DNA of 64,000 bases from Peronospora farinosa (lineage: Eukaryota; Oomycota; Peronosporomycetes; Peronosporales; Peronosporaceae). The stretch spans positions 124,001-188,000 of the forward strand of contig CANTFK010000643.1 in the NCBI GenBank assembly GCA_947646735.1. Reading direction: 5' to 3'. The notes under the pieces were generated by a model that was not told the origin of the DNA, did not search any database, and saw only the letters and a list, made by a program, of their open reading frames with translations. Shown in pieces: positions 11,671 to 22,022 of this stretch; within the stretch, counting starts at the first letter, position 1, and each line of letters starts with the position of its first letter. A program made the translations under genes and the position numbers.

Positions 11671-12579
11671 ATGCTGCTCCCTTTCATTGCAGCGGCCGCA
11701 GTCGGCACCACCGGGAGCATATTACTGCACCAGCACTCATTCTTCAAGATAACTTTCATGAACGAGTGTTCGACCAACATCGACTTGTACACTCACCTCA
11801 CCAGCATCTTCAACATCCCCACGAACGAAATTGACAGAATCATCTCGGGTGGTTCGGTCGTCAAGACCATTAGAAGGGGCTACGAAGGTTACTTCCGTAA
11901 CGGTTCGGACGACGCTGCCACGCTCATTGGGATTTCTACTACTAACGTCTTTCGCGAGGTTTCGTATAACCTTAACATCATCCCGCCGAATCTGGATCCC
12001 GGCTTTGAGTCTTGCAAGACCCTTGACGAGTGCAAGCAACACTCCAAGAGCGGCACTGGTTTCAACACTCCCATCCGGATCACACCCATTTCCAACACGA
12101 ACGGCAAAAACTGCCGTGAACTCACGTGTCTGACTGACGGCTGCGAGGACGCGTACACTTTCCCAAAGGACGACATCAAAAACCACTCGTGTCGGTTCAA
12201 CACGAACTACAAAGTGACTTTCTGTCCATCACGTGATACGACACCACAAGAGACGACGACTGCAGGCTCATCGTTGACCGGTAAGGAGACCACTCTGGTC
12301 TCCGAGACGACGACAACACCCGTAACGGTCAATAGTCTAAATATCCCTGCGGAAAACAACGGTGGATATGGTCAATCGGACGGTGTGGTACCTGAGGTGA
12401 CCAAGAAGGTTGACACCCCTGCACCCATGGCTGACACCAATGCACTTGAAGCTGACACCCCTGTACCCACAGTGAATGGAACTGACATCTCTGCACCCAA
12501 AGCTGACATTCCTGCACTTAAAGTTGATACCCCTGTCACCCAACTTGACCAAGCACCGCGTCTCAGTATGTCGATATAA
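11671..12579 (+). CDS. Thaumatin-like secreted protein with repeat-rich tail
   Basis: 302 residues from the ATG at 11671, which opens a hydrophobic N-terminus (MLLPFIAAAAVGTTGSILL) typical of a signal peptide. An in-frame ATG at 11617 is also possible. The body follows the thaumatin-like pattern: FFKITFMNECSTNIDLYT near the start, YNLNIIPPNLDPGFESC, GTGFNTPIRITP, NCRELTCLTDGCEDAYTFP and DDIKNHSCRFNTNYKVTFCP. The roughly 120-residue tail is Thr/Pro-rich with degenerate repeats of about ten residues (VDTPAPMADTNALEADTPV and similar), probably O-glycosylated or wall-binding. Thaumatin-like proteins bind or cleave beta-glucans; which applies here is unknown. No intron is needed. The gene lies between two isochorismatase copies. 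Confidence 0.72.
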   Translation: MLLPFIAAAAVGTTGSILLHQHSFFKITFMNECSTNIDLYTHLTSIFNIPTNEIDRIISGGSVVKTIRRGYEGYFRNGSDDAATLIGISTTNVFREVSYNLNIIPPNLDPGFESCKTLDECKQHSKSGTGFNTPIRITPISNTNGKNCRELTCLTDGCEDAYTFPKDDIKNHSCRFNTNYKVTFCPSRDTTPQETTTAGSSLTGKETTLVSETTTTPVTVNSLNIPAENNGGYGQSDGVVPEVTKKVDTPAPMADTNALEADTPVPTVNGTDISAPKADIPALKVDTPVTQLDQAPRLSMSI

Positions 12580-12774
12580 GGGTCATTTGTCTAAGAATTT
12601 AGATAAAGTTGCAAGAATCGTCCCCCAGTGACGTTTAATACATAGAGTCGATGGTATTGACGTGTTGATCGAATGTTTTGCTATTGACGATGGTACTGAC
12701 CCCTTCATTCGAGCACTGCGTCTAAAGTAAGTACTGCGATATAAGGGTAATTTGTCTAAAATTTAAATAAATCT
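12571..12774 (+). repeat. Diverged direct repeat covering the end of the thaumatin-like gene
   Basis: CGATATAAGGGTCATTTG at about 12573 returns as CGATATAAGGGTAATTTG at about 12740, each with GCACYGCGTCT just upstream and a TTTARATAAA-type tract just downstream. The stop codon region of the thaumatin-like gene has therefore been copied about 167 bp downstream. Confidence 0.6.
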
Positions 12775-12871
12775 AAATCTGAAAAAATCTAGCATAAGCT
12801 GTGTATATTATCCAGTCTCTCTTTGTCAAAATCGAATTGATTCCAATCGAAACTGAAACGATTTTGACGAA

Positions 12872-13617
12872 ATGGCAGCTCAAAGCTCCGTAACGAAACG
12901 TCTTGGGCGGCTATTGCCGCACTCGAGTGCTCTTTTTGTATGTGACGTACAAGAAATATTTTGCAGTCGGATGTTCCAGATGCAAACTGTTATCCATGGC
13001 ACCAATACTATGGTCCGTACGTTGAAAAGATAAAAATCCGCGCGATTTTTGACATAATATATAGATTTAATCCAGATAGATTATTGACAATATGTTTTAT
13101 CGATTATCCAGATCTCTGCAGCCAAGCTTTTGGACATTCCAATGGTCGTAACAACACAATACAGTTCCCGTCTAGGCACTACCGTATCTGAAATCTCAAA
13201 AAATCTCAAGGACGTACAAAACATCCAGATTTTTGACAAGATGAAGTTTTCCATGCTGATACCCGAAGTCGAAGATCATTTGACATTTGATCTACCACAA
13301 TGTAAATCAGTTCTTCTTTGTGGTTTGGAGACTCACGTGTGCGTGTTACAAACGTGTCTTGAATACTGGAAAAAGGTTATGATGTCCACGTAATCTCGGA
13401 TGCCGTCTCGAGCTCTACGAGTTACAATCGTTCCATAGCCTTAGATCGTATGCGACAATCGGGTGCCTATATCACATCCGTCGAGTCTGCTATTTTTCAA
13501 TTGACTCATGATGCCAGTAATCCCGAATTTAAGAATATCTCGAAACTTATCAAAAAACATCTTCAGGAGGAGAACGGATTTGAGACGGGAGTACGAATCG
13601 AAGAGATGAACAAGTGA
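12872..13617 (+). pseudogene. Isochorismatase-family hydrolase, copy 2 (one frameshift)
   Basis: ATG at 12872. Exon 1 encodes the same N-terminus as copy 1 (SSALFVCDVQEIF, HGTNTM), then an intron of about 100 bases ends at CCAG near 13112 and the frame resumes as ISAAKLLDIPMVVTTQYSSR. The catalytic-cysteine region reads SVLLCGLETHVCVLQTCL. The only clear lesion is near 13370: after CLEYWKK the frame is lost, but one more A in the AAAAA tract would restore a family-like C-terminus ending EEMNK at 13615. This may be a recent mutation or a homopolymer error. Related enzymes hydrolyse isochorismate-like substrates. P. sojae secretes an isochorismatase that lowers host salicylate; whether this one does so is unknown. 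No signal peptide is seen. Confidence 0.65.
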
Positions 13618-13719
13618 CGACAATGAGAACAAGTTGATGCCACGTTGATGCAAGCTGATCTATCAGCTGAAGACAATACGAAGCATTTGGACTGCACTTT
13701 TTGTTTCTTGATTAACTTT

Positions 13720-16165
13720 TTATTGTTGTTGCTGAAAAAAGTCAAACAAGGTTGTTCGACTGCCATCCGGCATCGACTTTTGCTCGAGGGGTCGAACTTT
13801 CTTACAGAAAGCACTGCTGCTTTCAGATTTTGTTGCGGGTTGTGACCTCTTTCTAGACTCGGGGGCACTTTGCGATGCGACTTTCATAAGTGAGTTTTTT
13901 TGAACGTTTCGAGACTTTGCTGCTTGGACAGATGAAGAATGCTTTGCAATAAGATCCTTCATTGCAGTTACCTTGGACGCCTTGACTTCTGAAACAGTTG
14001 ACGATAGTATGCTAGCCGAAGCTCCGAGTACATCAGCTTTTGAGTTGTTTTTGCCCCCGTTGAAGTGCTTTGAATCCGTTTCTCGAGTTCTTACTGTCAA
14101 AGTCGACTGCTTCACTGCTTCGTTTGTTGCGGCTGTTGCCACTACACTTGCGGTCTTGTAAACGCTCATCAGAGTTTGCAGTGATTCAGCACGTTTGTTA
14201 GCCTGCAAGCACTTCTTGATCTCACTCTGCCGAGCTGTCGCAATGGGTGAAAGCTGCTTGACTTCTCTTTGCCTAACTATTGCAGAAAATCCTTGACTGA
14301 TCTTGCGTGCGTGATTGTTAAATTTACTGCGGGTTTCACGAAGTGCGGTCAACGATTGTCCACTCTGCGACCCAGTGAAGCTTTCATGCTTTTGTGAGCT
14401 TGTGGGGCTATCGGAAAGAAGGCAGAGCGTTCGCGCACACACTTCACCCTTGTATATTTGCTCGATAATCTCGCGTGACAGGACTTCTCCAAGAAAGCTC
14501 TTTGTCGACGTGGCAACTGCATGCAGATCTTCCTGTTGGGTGTTTGACGTTAGGCCTACTTCGTCTGTAGATGTGATGCCTAGCGATTCTTTCGCGCGCT
14601 GCAGAACGTCAGGAAAACAGTTAATGTGTTTCTCATCGACAAGAAGCTCACAGCTGCGTTTCTGAGGATTGAAGATGATGTGGTGGAAGAAAATGGTTTC
14701 TGCCTTGAAGAACTCCTGCATGAAGTTGCTTGGAATCTTTGTGCCTGAACTCGAAAGCTTGCTCATCAACCGTTGGACTCGCAAGTGAGCGGGTGCACCG
14801 CGAAAATTGAAGATGTGTTTAACTGCAGTCTAGTATCGATATCACAACGTCAACAAGCGTTAGCCGGCAAAAAGATTCAGAAAAAGTGCTATAAGCTGCG
14901 TGCTTACGGCAAATCCCATGTTCGGAAGCGAGTCGATAAAATCGCAGCCGGCTAGAACACACGCTTGCACAAACATCCGTGTGGCTTCTTTTTCCCCTGA
15001 GGTGAGATAATGAATTTTCCTCAGCAAGGCGTTTGCTGCAAAGGCAACAGGGATGTACAAGGCTTAGAAAAACAATAAAGAGCAATGCTGGTCAGCAAAC
15101 AACGTACAAGAAGTCTTCGCCGAGTTCTTGTGAAGAATGGAGCGCGACACAGCCTATCAGAGCGAACAACTTTGGTTAGTAACTAAAGCCTTCGCTCACT
15201 TACAGCTATACCTAAACTAGTCACTCATTTTACCTGAACAGTGCCATTGTCCTCCAGTTTGACAAGAACAGGGCACGAGACGTTGGCAGTGAGGCAATAA
15301 ACTACCACATCCGAATCTTCCGTCACAATTCCTGCTGCCAAGCCCTCCTTGCACATCCACACCATCTATAAAGTAGTATACCACTACGTTAGCAGAAAGA
15401 CTCCTGACAGCACGATCAATTCTTTGCAAGAAGTAAACAGACCTGTGCATCGGCTTCGAATGGTGCTACAACGAACGGGATGCCAGCTTCTCGCAATGCA
15501 TTTATGACTGTAGAAATGATCCGTGGGGTGATCGAGACTGACTAGCTCAATCACCACCATAGCAACCACAGAAACAGAGTCAATACAGTCTGCTTGTCGT
15601 ATCTAAAAGTGCAACACCTCACTCTCTGGAAGAGTTGATAGGCCTTATTGACTTCATCCTGTCGATCAGTTCCTTGTAGTTGCTTTGAGACTGCCATAGC
15701 TTGCAATGCTCGACTCCGATTCTCTTCCTTGTGCTTTTGCCTTTTCTCCTGTGTCAAAGACTACAAAACAATGTCGTCAATGAGTCTCTGCAGCTCTTGT
15801 TGTCTGTGTCGATTGTTGGTTTGTTTGTCTTGTACCTTAAGCGGCAGTCTCTGGCCGTCAAAGACCAGAACAACCTGGGCGACTCCATAGCTTCGTATCA
15901 TGTTTACTTTACGGAGCATATACTGAACGTATTTATCCGTCTCTTGGCCTATTGAGAGCTTCAAAGCACAGCCATAACAACTGCAGGACAATTGCAACGA
16001 TCATTAGTCTAAAGCTACAGAAAAAAAGAGATAACGAAATAAAGCGACATACGCTTTGTACAGCCATGATAATGCATCTACGACCAATGTCTGGCCTGTA
16101 AAGCGTTGTACATGGGTCTTATCTACAGCATCGCTAAGCTGGCGCAAGAATCCATCGATACCCAT
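13720..16165 (-). CDS. EXO1: Exonuclease 1 (XPG/FEN1 family), 8 exons
   Basis: Modelled exons: 16165-16053, 15980-15836, 15760-15623, 15541-15443, 15365-15234, 15153-15108, 15062-14908 and 14829-13720. All phases agree and give 645 residues. EXO1 is a 5'-3' nuclease acting in mismatch repair, end resection and recombination. The XPG-N part starts MGIDGFLRQL with the metal-binding Asp30 in TLVVDALSW and a second Asp in LVFDGQRLPLK. The XPG-I part has FVVAPFEADAQ and AAGIVTEDSDVVVY, and the H2TH region has CVLAGCDFIDSLPNMGF. About 370 residues follow, Ser/Lys-rich and low in complexity as in other EXO1 tails, ending SRTTLFDFFQ, which resembles a PCNA-binding PIP box. Exon 6 is small and the least certain. 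The gene shares a 145-bp upstream region with the bZIP gene. Confidence 0.85.
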
Positions 16166-16310
16166 TGATATATAGTAACGTAACGTACAGTACTTGCCTT
16201 TTTTTGGCGGGAAGCTCCAATACTCTCTATAAGGGCAATATCCACTAATATCCAACTCCTTGCAATAGTGACATCCTGATAAAATCTCTAAAATATTCGA
16301 CAAAAAATCC
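16166..16310. promoter_or_regulatory. Shared upstream region of EXO1 and the bZIP gene
   Basis: Only 145 bp separate the two start codons, which face away from each other, so both promoters and 5' leaders must fit here or overlap the genes. No recognised core motif was identified. Confidence 0.5.
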
Positions 16311-17863
16311 ATGCAGCATCAACATAATGGTCATGATGGCGAGGAGAGTGACCTTCCGTCCTCGCTTCCGTCGTACATGCCTCCATCGTCTCAAGGTGTA
16401 TCTATATCTCCTTCTTATAGTTATAATTATCGTACACAATCAGGTACGTAAATCGCAGTTTTCTCAGCGCTGTACCCATATCCACCAAAAATCCGACGAA
16501 AAATCCTTGGATATTCTGACTATGCATCCTCGTTCTATACGTTAAGGCGTCACAAAAAGCTCTCGACTTGATGTAGTACACATAAGTCCATCCGATGGGA
16601 TGCGTGGGATGACATTCCAGGAAGAAAATGGTGCTAGAAGCTTTCAAATGATGCCAGGGACGGATAAACGGACACATTTGACGAGTTGCAGAATATCCAA
16701 GACACAAGAAGATATTATCCCAGTCTCTCAGATCTCAGCAGCACAATTTGCAGCAAGTACAGGTGGTTTAGCAATGGATACAGCACTTTTAGCACGTGTA
16801 AGTGGCACAGACCCATCGCTCGTGGGCTCAGAAGAGATTAAACAGATTATGCGGACCCCGGATTTATTGTCAATCTATCAAAAATTACAAGAAGAAGATG
16901 ATCGAAGACAAAGAAGATTGGAACGAAATCGAGCCTCAGCTAGAGTACGACGTGAAAAGAAAAAGGGAATGGTCGAGACGTATGAAGGAGAAGTATCAAA
17001 GCTTGAAAGCTCATTGAATATGCTCAAGAATCATGAATTTGGTACTGGTCATGGAGAAGAATTAGCAGCGGCTTTGGGTATGGAAAGAGCAAGATGGCGG
17101 TGTGAGTTTTTTTGAGAGTGGGTAGAGGTTGATGGGTGTGTAATTGTCTTGGTGGAGCAGAAAACAGCTCGGGGGAACATCTTCGTCATGCACTCATGTC
17201 GAAGGATGCTAAGATGGAATTAATGGCACGTATTCTCGGTCAGCACTCGCGAAATACGGATGCAGTATGTTTTTTTGGGAAATGGAATGAGGACATGGAG
17301 AGCTGACAACTATATCTTTGTGTTCAGATTCGTCGTGCTAATGCTGAAAACCAAGCATTGATTGCAGTGGCATCGGACAACGCTACGTTGTTCCTGTCTC
17401 TGAGAACGCAACTTGGTCTTACGGATGATCAATGTCAGCGGATTGCAAGCTTCGCCGTTTCCGCGAGCGAAGAAGCGCGCAAGCTTGACGCAATTCGAAA
17501 GTGTTTTTCTGCACTGCGCGCACACGACTGGCTTTATGTCCCGGGCATTGAGGTTTGTTTCGCTTTCATATGAGTTGTGCATCTGCTGATATGTGTCGCA
17601 ACCACTAACGGTTGCTTCTTCTTTTGTAGACGATCCTGCATCAATCACGGAACGCGATGAGTACGCACCAATTCCAAAAGTTTTTATCTTGGTCCATGGA
17701 GAACCGGCCATCGATTGATCAATTACAGGTGCGTTTAGTGTTAGCAAAGGAGTGGACGGAAAACGTAAGTGCGCTGACTTACGTTGCACTTGTTCAGTTC
17801 GTACCTACGTCTTCTGTCCCAGAGTCCGAGAAGGACCTGACCTTTATCTTCTCAGAAGACTAG
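16311..17863 (+). CDS. bZIP transcription factor, about 5 exons
   Basis: Modelled exons: 16311-16443, 16547-17099, 17168-17264, 17328-17552 and 17630-17863, giving 413 residues with all phases matching. The N-terminus is His/Ser/Tyr-rich and disordered. The basic region is near residues 164-183 (RRQRRLERNRASARVRR, the N-x7-R DNA-contact signature), followed by a leucine-zipper-like segment (ETYEGEVSKLESSLNML) to about residue 215. The C-terminal half (LGQHSRNTDA, RRANAENQALIAVASDNATL, then AHDWLYVPGIE) is helical and unrecognised. A possible 36-base intron near 17765 would shorten the tail slightly. It probably binds DNA as a dimer in the nucleus; targets are unknown. Confidence 0.8.
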
Positions 17864-18157
17864 AATATTGTTGCAGTCGGCGTGTGAGTAGCATTATCAA
17901 GTATAGTCCGGAGCCGCCAGAAACTCATGATTTTTTTCTGCTAGAGAAGCAGCTTTCCTAAAAGTATTTGTATCGCTTGGTTTGTTACCGTGTGTTTGCA
18001 TTTAGCTGTCCCCTGCAACTGTAGTACTCCCAAGTGCATAGTAACTCTGTATGGAATAGAACACGAACAGGAAAAAAACAGCAACCCATACAGTTTACTC
18101 GTACTGTTTCATCTGAACTTGGCAATCGTCCTTAAACGGCGCGTTTAACGCTCTTCT
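17864..18157. other. Short region between convergent genes
   Basis: 294 bp between the stop codons of the bZIP gene (+) and the glutamine amidotransferase gene (-). No gene is seen; it must hold both 3' ends. Confidence 0.5.
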
Positions 18158-18810
18158 TCACATGTCTAGGAAGTTCTGCATGAGCTTCAGCCCATCTTCA
18201 GTGAGAATACTCTCGGGGTGAAATTGCCAGCCCTCCACTTTAAACTCCTTGTGTCGGACACCCATAATCATGTTGGTGCCTTTGACAGTAGCCGTGACTT
18301 CAAGAATGTCCGGTAGCGTCTCCGGTAGTCCCACGAGCGAATGATAGCGAATGGCTTTAAATTCAGGTGCCATGCCCTTAAACAGCCCCTTGCCATCATG
18401 TTCCATAACGGAAGCTTTTCCATGAATAATCTCCCCCGCATGATCAACTTTTCCACCAAAAACTTCAAACATACACTGATGACCCAGACAAACCCCTGCA
18501 ATGGGAATTTTACCGGCAAATTCACGAATGACAGCACAGGATATACCTGCATCTTTTGGATATCCTGGACCAGGTGAAATCATAATACGATCGGGATTCA
18601 TGGCATAAATGTCTTGAATTGTAATCTCATCGTTACGTTTGACGTCGACCTGAGCTCCCAGTTGAGCCATATACTACGAAAAAGTACACATAGAGAAAGT
18701 ATTAGACACACGATACATTACTATGATTGTAACTGTAATGAACTAGCCGTTACTTGGAAGATATTATACGTAAACGAATCATAATTATCAATGAGTAAGA
18801 CACGAGTCAT
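18158..18810 (-). CDS. trpG: Anthranilate synthase component II (glutamine amidotransferase)
   Basis: Exons 18810-18754 and 18673-18158 give 190 residues. Exon 1 encodes MTRVLLIDNYDSFTYNIFQ, the classic TrpG/PabA start. The class I amidotransferase triad is present: nucleophile Cys81 in IAGVCLGHQC, and His171 and Glu173 in WQFHPESIL. The oxyanion/ligand motif ISPGPGYPKDAG is also present. The enzyme releases ammonia from glutamine for the chorismate-using subunit that makes anthranilate. A role in p-aminobenzoate synthesis cannot be excluded. It ends right after the domain, so it stands alone rather than being fused to TrpC or TrpF as in fungi. It is divergent from PRPP synthetase with 205 bp between the starts. 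Confidence 0.88.
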
Positions 18811-19015
18811 TCTTGTGATTTTTTACTGTAGCCGTTCGTTTTAGGGAGGTCTCTGAACTTTTCGTATGATGTATGTAAACCACATTACTTTAGGAGACAT
18901 GTACAATACGGACACGTATGAAATGAAATAGTGTGGTACACATCATCACCACATGAACCAGCCATCTTGATAGTGGGTACATCCCTTCATTGGCATATTC
19001 TTCGTCTTGTCCATA
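18811..19015. promoter_or_regulatory. Divergent promoter region between trpG and PRPP synthetase
   Basis: 205 bp between two outward-facing start codons. It must drive trpG to the left and PRPP synthetase to the right. I see no clear conserved element. Confidence 0.5.
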
Positions 19016-20152
19016 ATGTTTCGTCATTTTCTTGCTCGTTCTGGCCGCATTTCATCTGCTACATTGGCTTTAGGTGTTGCAGCTGCAGGTTGTACTTTGG
19101 GTATACAACATCATCCATTGCAATCATCCATTGCATTATCGGAGGATTCGTTCCCCTTAGCTGCAGCGGTAGCCAAACAACCCAAAATCAATGGCTTGAA
19201 AATCTTTAGTGGGAATGCAAATCATGAACTTGCAGCAAATGTGGCAAAACTTGTGGGGGTTCAATTGGGAAAAATTACCGTCGAACGATTTGCTGATGGA
19301 GAAGTGAATCTCATGGTTCATGAAAACGTACGGGGAAAAGACGTGTACATTGTCCAGCCAACGTGTGTACCTGTGAATGAAAATCTCATGGAGTTATTGC
19401 TTATGGTGAGTACAATGCGACGCTCGTCTGCACGTCGTATTACGGCGGTCATTCCGTACTATGGCTATGCACGTCAAGATCGAAAAATGGCGGCTCGTGT
19501 ACCCATTTCAGCTGCTGATGTGGCTCGTTTACTGGAAGCTATGGGTGTTGATCGTGTCATTGCTGTAGACCTTCATTGTGGTCAAATCCAAGGCTTTTTT
19601 GGACCCCATGTACCCGTGGATAATTTGGATGGTGGACTTGTTGGTGTTTCATACTTTGGCAGTCATGAACTTGTGAATCCCGTTGTAGTGTCTCCTGATG
19701 CTGGTGGTGTTGCACGTGCCAAGAAGTTTCGGGAGTGGCTTGTTGGCAAGCACGGTCTTCCCAATACAGGGCTGGCTATGATCATTAAGCAGCGTATTAA
19801 AGCTGGTGAGATTGACCGTATGGACCTCGTGGGTCAAGTCGAGGGCTCGGATTGCATTATCGTGGATGACATGATTGACACGGCCGGTACGTTGTGCAAG
19901 GCTGCGCAGCACTTGGTAGACCATGGGGCTCGTAACGTGTACGCGTTTGCGTCGCACGGTCTGTTCAATGGCGCCGCTAGTGAACGCATTAAGAAGTCAG
20001 CACTGAAAGAGGTCGTGGTCGTCAATACGACGCCGCTGCCGAAGAGCTGTGAGGGCAATGAAAAGATTGTGCAATTGGACATTGCGCCATTGCTAGCGCA
20101 GGCTATCCAGAATATTCATGGCAAGAAGTCAGTGTCCCAGCTTTTTCACTAG
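19016..20152 (+). CDS. PRPS: Ribose-phosphate pyrophosphokinase (PRPP synthetase), probably organellar
   Basis: 378 residues from ATG 19016, single exon. PRPP synthetase transfers pyrophosphate from ATP to ribose 5-phosphate; PRPP feeds nucleotide, histidine and tryptophan synthesis. Visible family blocks are LKIFSGNANHELAANVAK, FADGEVNLMVHENVRG, YYGYARQDRK, IAVDLHCGQIQGFFG, VVSPDAGGVARAKKF and the PRPP loop CIIVDDMIDTAGTL. The first 45 residues (MFRHFLARSGRISSATLALG and on) lie outside the domain and are rich in Arg, Ser and Ala with no acidic residue near the start, as in a mitochondrial presequence. Localisation is inference. Confidence 0.92.
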   Translation: MFRHFLARSGRISSATLALGVAAAGCTLGIQHHPLQSSIALSEDSFPLAAAVAKQPKINGLKIFSGNANHELAANVAKLVGVQLGKITVERFADGEVNLMVHENVRGKDVYIVQPTCVPVNENLMELLLMVSTMRRSSARRITAVIPYYGYARQDRKMAARVPISAADVARLLEAMGVDRVIAVDLHCGQIQGFFGPHVPVDNLDGGLVGVSYFGSHELVNPVVVSPDAGGVARAKKFREWLVGKHGLPNTGLAMIIKQRIKAGEIDRMDLVGQVEGSDCIIVDDMIDTAGTLCKAAQHLVDHGARNVYAFASHGLFNGAASERIKKSALKEVVVVNTTPLPKSCEGNEKIVQLDIAPLLAQAIQNIHGKKSVSQLFH

Positions 20153-20492
20153 ACGCCGAATGGACTTGCAACAGGACTGACTGACAGACAGACAGACAGA
20201 CAGACAGATGTGCAAAATGCAGATGATACAAGACAATTGTATCCCATGCCTATAGTATCTAATATCTCAACAAGGTTTTCATGAGAGACCAGACCTTTTT
20301 GTAGCCATCTGCGAATAGTACAGTATCATGCTAAAATAGGTACAGCAGTGTTCGAATACGAAAGGGTATACGGTACTCTTGTTAGTATTTAACAAGACGA
20401 TGCGTGTGTTCATTGGATAAAATCCATTGTACCATCCATATGGTACATCAATTATGGTACACCACACCAGTCTCCATATTTTGTTCACACTA
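20153..20492. other. Intergenic region with CAGA microsatellite and a palindrome
   Basis: A (CAGA)n run lies near 20183-20206, just after the PRPP synthetase stop. Upstream of the SR-protein start, GTACCATCCATATGGTAC at about 20429-20446 is a 7-bp inverted repeat, and ATGGTAC returns at 20454-20460. It could be an operator-like site; the function is unknown. Confidence 0.45.
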
Positions 20493-22022
20493 ATGGATCG
20501 TCGACGTCGTCGCTTTTCGCCCAGTTTGAGTCGTTCACCGGCGCGTCATCGTACCTTCAATCGTGACTCCCGACATCGCAGTCGTAGTCAAAGTCCAAGT
20601 ACGATACGTCATCAATCACACGCTTCCCCAAATGGTCCGAAAGAATGGAAAACAAAAGAACAATTAGCTCATTCTCACTGTCAAGACAGACGAAGTGGTA
20701 GCTACGAACGACCTCAGGATCGGAAACGACATTCAAGCAACATTCGACAAAGCAAAAGACGAAGAAAAAGTACAAGTCGCAGTGGGGAACGATATGTGAC
20801 GAGTCAAAATCATCGGGACGCAATTTCCAGTCCAATACGACGTCATAATCGTCAGCAAAGTCTCAGTCCAATACGACGTCGTAGTCCCGATCATCACGTT
20901 CGACGTCATTATTCACGAAGCAGGAGTTCTACGCCACGTCAACGGAGTCCTAAAAGTGGCTATGGACGTCGGTCAAGTCCTAGAGGTGACCACGGACGTC
21001 GGTCAAGTCCTAGAGGTGACCACGGACGTCGGTCAAGTCCACGTCGTCACAGTCCCAGTCTACGACGTCATCGTAGTGTTACAAGTTTACGAGATCGTAG
21101 TGGTAGTTCACAATGTCCTAGTCCCAGTCCACAACGCAGACGTAGTCCTAGCCCCCGACGGGAAAGATTACGTCAACGGAGTCCCAGTTCACGTTGTTAC
21201 AGCCAACATCAATGCAGTTCCAGCCCTCGTCGCCGTAGTCACGATCGACGATCACAATCTCATTCACGTCGACGTCGAAGTTATCATGCACGATCTAGTT
21301 CATCATATGGTCGCAGTAGTAGTCGCAATATGGACAGACGATATACGGACACTCCAGCCAAGCAGTCGCCGATTGAATTTCCTACTTCATCATTTGGTAC
21401 GTCACCAAAGACAAAAGCTGCAGGTACTACGGATGATAAGCAGGACCTGAAGGAGTCAAACAAAGGGGACAGAGTCTCAGATGAGCATTGCTTATCCACT
21501 ACTGGTAACCATGACCACAGAGTTGACAACATTCATGATGTTGCTTATGGCTCCAACCATCACCAAGTGCACAATCGTCGTCCCTTGCAGCAAGACGCCT
21601 GCGCTTCTTCGTCCTCAATGACAATACAAGGGTCATCAGCACCAGTACAGTCGATTGCTACATCGGACCGCGTGACAACTTCCTTCCCACATGGTGGTCA
21701 GACTAGTGCTTTGACGCCCACGAAGTCGACGGGCGCCAACGGAAATCTCCACACGAACTCCCCTGTTGTGAACCCTGTCGTGAACCCTATGATGGAGAAG
21801 AAGCGTCAGGCGCAGCGCGAAAGCCACCGCGCGTATCTCAAGAGCAATAGTGATTACAACCGTGCCGAGATAAAGTACGTGTCAATTGAAGCCGAGCTCC
21901 GTCTAGCTGAGTTCTGGCTGGAAATCATGACGAAGAATCTCGAAGACGTAGGCAAGCGTATCGAGGTGCATGACTGGAACTTCCAGAAAATCACAGGCCA
22001 GGATGAATCGAATGTGGCCTGA
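20493..22022 (+). CDS. Arg/Ser-rich (SR-related) nuclear protein
   Basis: 509 residues, single exon. ATG 20493 is chosen because the Arg/Ser composition starts right there (MDRRRRRFSPSLSRSPARHR); an in-frame ATG at 20427 would add 22 residues of different character. The first ~300 residues are RS, RRRSPSP and SPRR repeats as in splicing-associated SR-related proteins, including tandem GRRSSPRGDH units from an exact 30-bp duplication at 20964-21023. The middle is Ser/Thr/His-rich and disordered. The C-terminal 75 residues (EKKRQAQRESHRAYLKSNSD, AELRLAEFWLEIMTKNLEDV) are helical and probably a coiled coil. No RRM is seen. A link to RNA processing is inferred from composition only. Confidence 0.7.
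   Translation: MDRRRRRFSPSLSRSPARHRTFNRDSRHRSRSQSPSTIRHQSHASPNGPKEWKTKEQLAHSHCQDRRSGSYERPQDRKRHSSNIRQSKRRRKSTSRSGERYVTSQNHRDAISSPIRRHNRQQSLSPIRRRSPDHHVRRHYSRSRSSTPRQRSPKSGYGRRSSPRGDHGRRSSPRGDHGRRSSPRRHSPSLRRHRSVTSLRDRSGSSQCPSPSPQRRRSPSPRRERLRQRSPSSRCYSQHQCSSSPRRRSHDRRSQSHSRRRRSYHARSSSSYGRSSSRNMDRRYTDTPAKQSPIEFPTSSFGTSPKTKAAGTTDDKQDLKESNKGDRVSDEHCLSTTGNHDHRVDNIHDVAYGSNHHQVHNRRPLQQDACASSSSMTIQGSSAPVQSIATSDRVTTSFPHGGQTSALTPTKSTGANGNLHTNSPVVNPVVNPMMEKKRQAQRESHRAYLKSNSDYNRAEIKYVSIEAELRLAEFWLEIMTKNLEDVGKRIEVHDWNFQKITGQDESNVA

Noticed and set aside
14315..14665. 116-codon plus-strand frame inside EXO1
   Set aside because: Antisense shadow of the last EXO1 exon.
20956..21450. 164-codon frame rich in Val overlapping the SR-protein gene
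   Set aside because: Repetitive GTC/GTA codons arise from the Arg/Ser repeats read in another frame.
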